DNA of 8,747 bases, taken from Planctomycetota bacterium (lineage in GTDB: Bacteria > Planctomycetota > Phycisphaerae > Phycisphaerales > SM1A02). The notes beneath the pieces were generated by a model, which saw only the letters and a program-made list of their open reading frames with translations, searched no databases and had not been told where the DNA came from. Positions within the stretch are counted from its first letter, which is position 1. Each line of letters begins with the position of its first letter. The position numbers and the translations under genes were made by a program. Below are positions 5,558-8,747 of the stretch, piece by piece. Location: assembly GCA_009926815.1 (NCBI GenBank), contig RFOC01000076.1, forward strand, positions 1-8,747, in the 5' to 3' direction.

Positions 5558-6655
5558 ATGACCTTCGATCGAGACGCCGTCGAGCAGGCCCTTCGCACCG
5601 TGCAGGACCCCGAGATCCACAAGGACCTCGTCACGCTGGGCATGGTCAAGCACATCGCCGTGGGGGGCGACAGCGTCCGGCTGGTGATCGAGCTCACCAC
5701 CCCGGCGTGCCCCATGAAGGACCGCATCCGCGCCGACGTGGAGGCCGCGGTGCACGCCAAGGCGAAGGCCTGCGGCACCACCCTGGAGACGATCGAGATC
5801 GAGTTCACCGCCGACGTGCGCAAGGCGAACGAGAAGGCGCAGGATCAGGCCAATCCGCTGCCGCTGGTGAAGCAGGTGATCGCGGTGGGCGCGGGCAAGG
5901 GTGGCGTGGGCAAGAGCACCGTGGCCGTGAATCTGGCCGTGGGCCTGGCCCGCTTCGGCAGCAAGGTGGGCCTGCTCGATGCCGACATCTACGGTCCGAG
6001 CGCGCCCACCATGCTGGGCCTGGACCAGGTGGGCACGAGGGCGCGTGGCAACATGCTGCTGCCCTTCGAGGTGCACGGCATCAAGGCCATGACCATCGGC
6101 AAGCTGGTCGACCCGGACAAGGCGCTGGTGTGGCGCGGGCCCATGGCGCACGGCGCGTTCAAGCAGCTGGCCACCCAGACCGACTGGGGCGAGCTGGACT
6201 ACCTGATCATCGACCTGCCGCCCGGCACCGGCGACGTGGCCCTGACCATGAGCCAGCTGCTGCCCGTGACCGGCGCCGTGGTGGTGTGCACGCCGCAGCG
6301 CGTGGCGCAGGATGACGCGCGGCGCGCCGTCCGCATGTTCCAGAACCTGGGGGTGGAGGTGCTGGGCGTGGTGGAGAACATGAGCTTCTTCGCGGCACCG
6401 GATGGCGTGGAACACGACCTGTTCGGCCGCGGTGGCGCCGAGATCATGGCCCAGACCATGGGCCTGCCGTACCTGGGCGGCCTGCCCATCCACGTGGACC
6501 TCCGCCGCAACGGCGACGAAGGCACGCCCCTGCGGAACTGGGAAGTGCCTGCCATGGGCGCCTCGCTCGATGCGCTCTGCCAGCAGGTGGCCGCTCAGGT
6601 GAGCGTGGCAACGCTGGCGGGCCGGACCGAGCGGCCGACGCTGACGATCACCTGA
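5558..6655 (+). CDS. mrp: Mrp/ApbC-family iron-sulfur carrier ATPase, lacking the usual CxxC
   Basis: Mrp/ApbC proteins are P-loop ATPases that help deliver iron-sulfur clusters to target enzymes in the cytoplasm. The 365-residue product starts with a MIP18/DUF59 domain (about 5-85) with DPEI (17-20) and the conserved cysteine in TTPACPM (C51). The ATPase domain starts near 105, with the deviant Walker A GKGGVGKST (113-121), LLDADIYGPSAP (139-150), RGPMAHGAFKQL (193-204) and Walker B/switch LIIDLPPGTGD (216-226). Most Mrp proteins have a CxxC after ENMS that bridges the cluster between two subunits; here the segment reads ENMSFFAAPDGVEHDLFG (273-290) with no cysteine. The length agrees with DUF59-bearing Mrp proteins. 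ATG at 5558 matches the usual domain start; the frame stays open upstream but that part has no family features. No good SD lies close to the ATG. Family assignment is firm; cluster transfer is less certain because of the missing cysteines. Confidence 0.93.
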   Translation: MTFDRDAVEQALRTVQDPEIHKDLVTLGMVKHIAVGGDSVRLVIELTTPACPMKDRIRADVEAAVHAKAKACGTTLETIEIEFTADVRKANEKAQDQANPLPLVKQVIAVGAGKGGVGKSTVAVNLAVGLARFGSKVGLLDADIYGPSAPTMLGLDQVGTRARGNMLLPFEVHGIKAMTIGKLVDPDKALVWRGPMAHGAFKQLATQTDWGELDYLIIDLPPGTGDVALTMSQLLPVTGAVVVCTPQRVAQDDARRAVRMFQNLGVEVLGVVENMSFFAAPDGVEHDLFGRGGAEIMAQTMGLPYLGGLPIHVDLRRNGDEGTPLRNWEVPAMGASLDALCQQVAAQVSVATLAGRTERPTLTIT

Positions 6656-6660
6656 CGCGG

Positions 6661-6679
6661 GCCCGGATCTCGACCGGGC
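6661..6679. terminator. Hairpin between convergent mrp and the RND pump gene (possible terminator)
   Basis: GCCCGG (6661-6666) pairs perfectly with CCGGGC (6674-6679) around a 7-base loop. It occupies most of the 33-bp gap between the two convergent stop codons and could serve both genes. No T tract follows on either strand. Confidence 0.4.
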
Positions 6680-6688
6680 GAACGCCGA

Positions 6689-8747
6689 TCAGTGCTTCGC
6701 GGGCGGCTCAGTGGCGCCAGCGCCTTCCTGGATGGGCGGCTCGCCGTGAGGCATGCGCTTCACCAGTCCATACCGGGACGCGAAGCCCACGATCATCACG
6801 AAGAACACCGGCACCACCAGCTGGTCGAAGGTCGCCGAGCCGATCATGCCACCCATGACGGTGGTCCCGATCGACTGCCGGCTGTTGGCGCCGGCGCCCA
6901 CCGCCACCACCAGCGGCGCAATGCCCAGGATGAAGGCGATGGCCGTCATCATGATGGGCCGAAGTCGCTGATGCGAGGCATTCACCGCGGCATCGATGAC
7001 CGACTCGCCCTGATCGAAGCGCATCTTGGCGAACTCCACGATCAGGATGGCGTTCTTGGCTGCCAGGCCCACCAGCATGACCATGCCGATCTGCGCGTAC
7101 ACATCGAGCGCTCGCCCGCGGATGTGCATGTAGACCAGGGCACCAAGCACGGCGAAGGTGACCGCCAGCAGCACGTTCAGCGGCAGGATCCAGCTCTCGT
7201 AGAGGGCGGCCAGCAGCAGGAAAACCGCCACGATCGCCATCACGAACACGAACGGAGCGTAGCTGCCCGCCTCGATCTGCTGGTACGTGGTGCCGGTCCA
7301 CTCGTAGCTCACGCCGTCGGGCAGCACCTCGTCCGCAACCTGCTCCACGGCCTTGATCGCGTCGCCCGATCCGAAACCCGCGCCGGTGGAGCCGTTGAGC
7401 TGGATCGTGTTGTACAGGTTGTATCGCGTGGCGTTGTCGGTGCCGACGATGAACTCGAAGTCGGCGAAGGTCTCCAGAGGCACCATGCCGCCGTCCTTGT
7501 TCCGCACGTACAGCCTGAAGACGTCGCTCAGACGCATGCGGCTGGCCGCATCGGCCTGCACCATGACGTTGTAGACCTGGTTGAACTCGTTGAAGTTGTT
7601 GATGAACGACTGGCCCAGCGTCTGGCCCATGGCCGAGAAGACGTCGCTCATGGCCAACCCGTAGTTCATGGCCTTGGCTCGGTCGATGGCGATGCGCACC
7701 ATGGGCACCTGGGACTGGAACGGCGTGGTGACGCCGGCCACCTCGGGCCGCTTCTGCAGTGCCTCGATGAAGTCGTTGGCCGCGCCCGCCAGGAAGCTGA
7801 AGCCCTGGCCGTTCACGTCCTCCAGCTGCACCTGCCATCCCGCCACCTGCCCCAGGCCCGGAATGGGTGGCGGCGGGAAGGGCATGGCGGTGCCCTCGGG
7901 GATCTCCAGCAGCTTGGGGGCGGCTCGCGTGATGATGGCACGCGCGTTCTCGGTGTACGGGTCGCGTTCATCCCACGGCTTCAGCACCACGATCACGAAC
8001 GCGGCGTTGGTGGTGGCCACGTTCGTGATCAGGTTGAAGCCGGTGATGTCGATCACGTCGACCACGGCCGTGTCCTGCCGCACGATGTCGAGCACCTTCT
8101 TCGTCACGCCCTGCGTGCGTTCCAGGCTGCAGCCCGAGGGCATCTGGACGCCCACGAAGTAGTAGCCCTGATCCTCGTTGGGAATGAACGCCGTCGGCGT
8201 GCGCTCGAGCAGGTGCACCACCCCGAAGACGCCCATGACGAACGCGGCCGCGATGATCCACCAACGGTGCGCCAGCCAGCGCACGAAGCCCGAGTACTTG
8301 TGGGTGGCCCAGTCGAATCCGCGGTTGAAGAGCACGAAGGGCCTGAACTTCGTCTCGTGCGGCTTGTCCAGGAACACGGCGCACAGGGCCGGCGAGAGCG
8401 TGAGCGAGTTCACCATGCTCAGCGCAATGCTGAAGGCGATGGTGAGGGCGAACTGGTTGTAGAGCTGGCCCGTGATGCCGGGCATCAGCGAGGCGGGGAT
8501 GAACACGGCCAGCAGCACGCTGCTGGTGGCCACGATGGGTCCCGCCACCTCCTTCATGGCCCGCTCGGCCGCCACCACGCCGTTGGGGGCGCCCAGCTCC
8601 AGCTGCCGGTAGACGTTCTCCACCACGATGATCGAGTCGTCCACCACCAGGCCGATGGCCAGCACCAGGCCCAGCAGCGTGAGCGTGTTGATGCTGAAGC
8701 CGGCCGCGGCCATGACCGCGAAGGTGCCCACGATCGACACCGGGATG
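6689..8747 (-). CDS. RND efflux transporter, HAE1/AcrB-like inner-membrane subunit (N-terminal part beyond the window)
   Basis: RND pumps use the proton gradient to export drugs, bile salts or other amphiphiles through a trimeric inner-membrane protein joined to a periplasmic adaptor and an outer-membrane channel. The visible 685 residues run from the fourth transmembrane helix to the C-terminus. The frame is open to the edge (IPVSIVGTFAV...), so about 370 residues are missing by alignment with AcrB from memory, giving roughly 1,055 in total. Proton-relay residues are present: the Asp pair in GLVVDDSIIVVEN (visible 36-37, AcrB D407/D408) and the lysine in GLAAKNAILIVEFAK (visible 564, AcrB K940). 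The second porter/docking domain begins with EDQGYYFVGVQMPSG; the last helices contain MTAIAFILGIAPL and GTTVMGGM. Such motifs place it in the HAE1 group rather than the heavy-metal group. Its substrate cannot be read from the sequence. The adaptor gene is not in view and would be expected upstream, past the right edge; downstream lies convergent mrp. Confidence 0.93.
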   Translation of the reverse strand, partial: IPVSIVGTFAVMAAAGFSINTLTLLGLVLAIGLVVDDSIIVVENVYRQLELGAPNGVVAAERAMKEVAGPIVATSSVLLAVFIPASLMPGITGQLYNQFALTIAFSIALSMVNSLTLSPALCAVFLDKPHETKFRPFVLFNRGFDWATHKYSGFVRWLAHRWWIIAAAFVMGVFGVVHLLERTPTAFIPNEDQGYYFVGVQMPSGCSLERTQGVTKKVLDIVRQDTAVVDVIDITGFNLITNVATTNAAFVIVVLKPWDERDPYTENARAIITRAAPKLLEIPEGTAMPFPPPPIPGLGQVAGWQVQLEDVNGQGFSFLAGAANDFIEALQKRPEVAGVTTPFQSQVPMVRIAIDRAKAMNYGLAMSDVFSAMGQTLGQSFINNFNEFNQVYNVMVQADAASRMRLSDVFRLYVRNKDGGMVPLETFADFEFIVGTDNATRYNLYNTIQLNGSTGAGFGSGDAIKAVEQVADEVLPDGVSYEWTGTTYQQIEAGSYAPFVFVMAIVAVFLLLAALYESWILPLNVLLAVTFAVLGALVYMHIRGRALDVYAQIGMVMLVGLAAKNAILIVEFAKMRFDQGESVIDAAVNASHQRLRPIMMTAIAFILGIAPLVVAVGAGANSRQSIGTTVMGGMIGSATFDQLVVPVFFVMIVGFASRYGLVKRMPHGEPPIQEGAGATEPPAKH

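Noticed and set aside
5150..6493. A 447-codon open frame on the minus strand opposite mrp
   Set aside because: It is antisense to a well-supported Mrp and its His/Gln/Ala-rich translation has no family motif.

Overview
The window reads as a stretch of high-GC chromosome, probably from a planctomycete and perhaps from Phycisphaerae. Three things point that way: a pseudopilin with a FTLVELLVTIGIIALL-type leader and a GspG-like tail, a membrane-anchored zinc ribbon of the CPRCxFDLR...CPEC kind, and mostly weak Shine-Dalgarno (SD) sequences. The lineage is an inference from these protein types and was not tested. I see no phage genes, transposase, CRISPR array or defence island.

Layout. The left edge cuts a tRNA-Arg(CCT) on the plus strand. 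Convergent to it is an MscS-family channel gene (minus, 88-1805), broken in its pore helix by an exact 65-bp tandem duplication. A 46-codon single-span membrane protein gene lies just upstream of the channel gene, and their coupling suggests one operon. About 54 bp separates this pair from a plus-strand pair: a membrane zinc-ribbon protein and trmL (tRNA wobble-nucleotide 2'-O-methyltransferase), which overlap by 4 bp. A GspG-like pseudopilin gene follows and ends at a strong hairpin that it shares with the convergent gene for an exported, proline/glycine-rich protein with an LTxxQ motif. Across a 158-bp divergent region with several short hairpins lies mrp, encoding an Fe-S carrier ATPase that lacks the usual CxxC. 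Convergent to mrp is the C-terminal two thirds of an RND multidrug-type efflux transporter, cut by the right edge.

Together these look like housekeeping and envelope genes: osmotic protection, tRNA modification, a pilin-like surface protein, a periplasmic helical protein, Fe-S assembly and efflux. I found no convincing new multi-gene system. The observations most worth checking are the 65-bp duplication, which is either a real frameshift mutation or an assembly error, and the missing cluster-binding cysteines in Mrp. The remaining oddities are minor.
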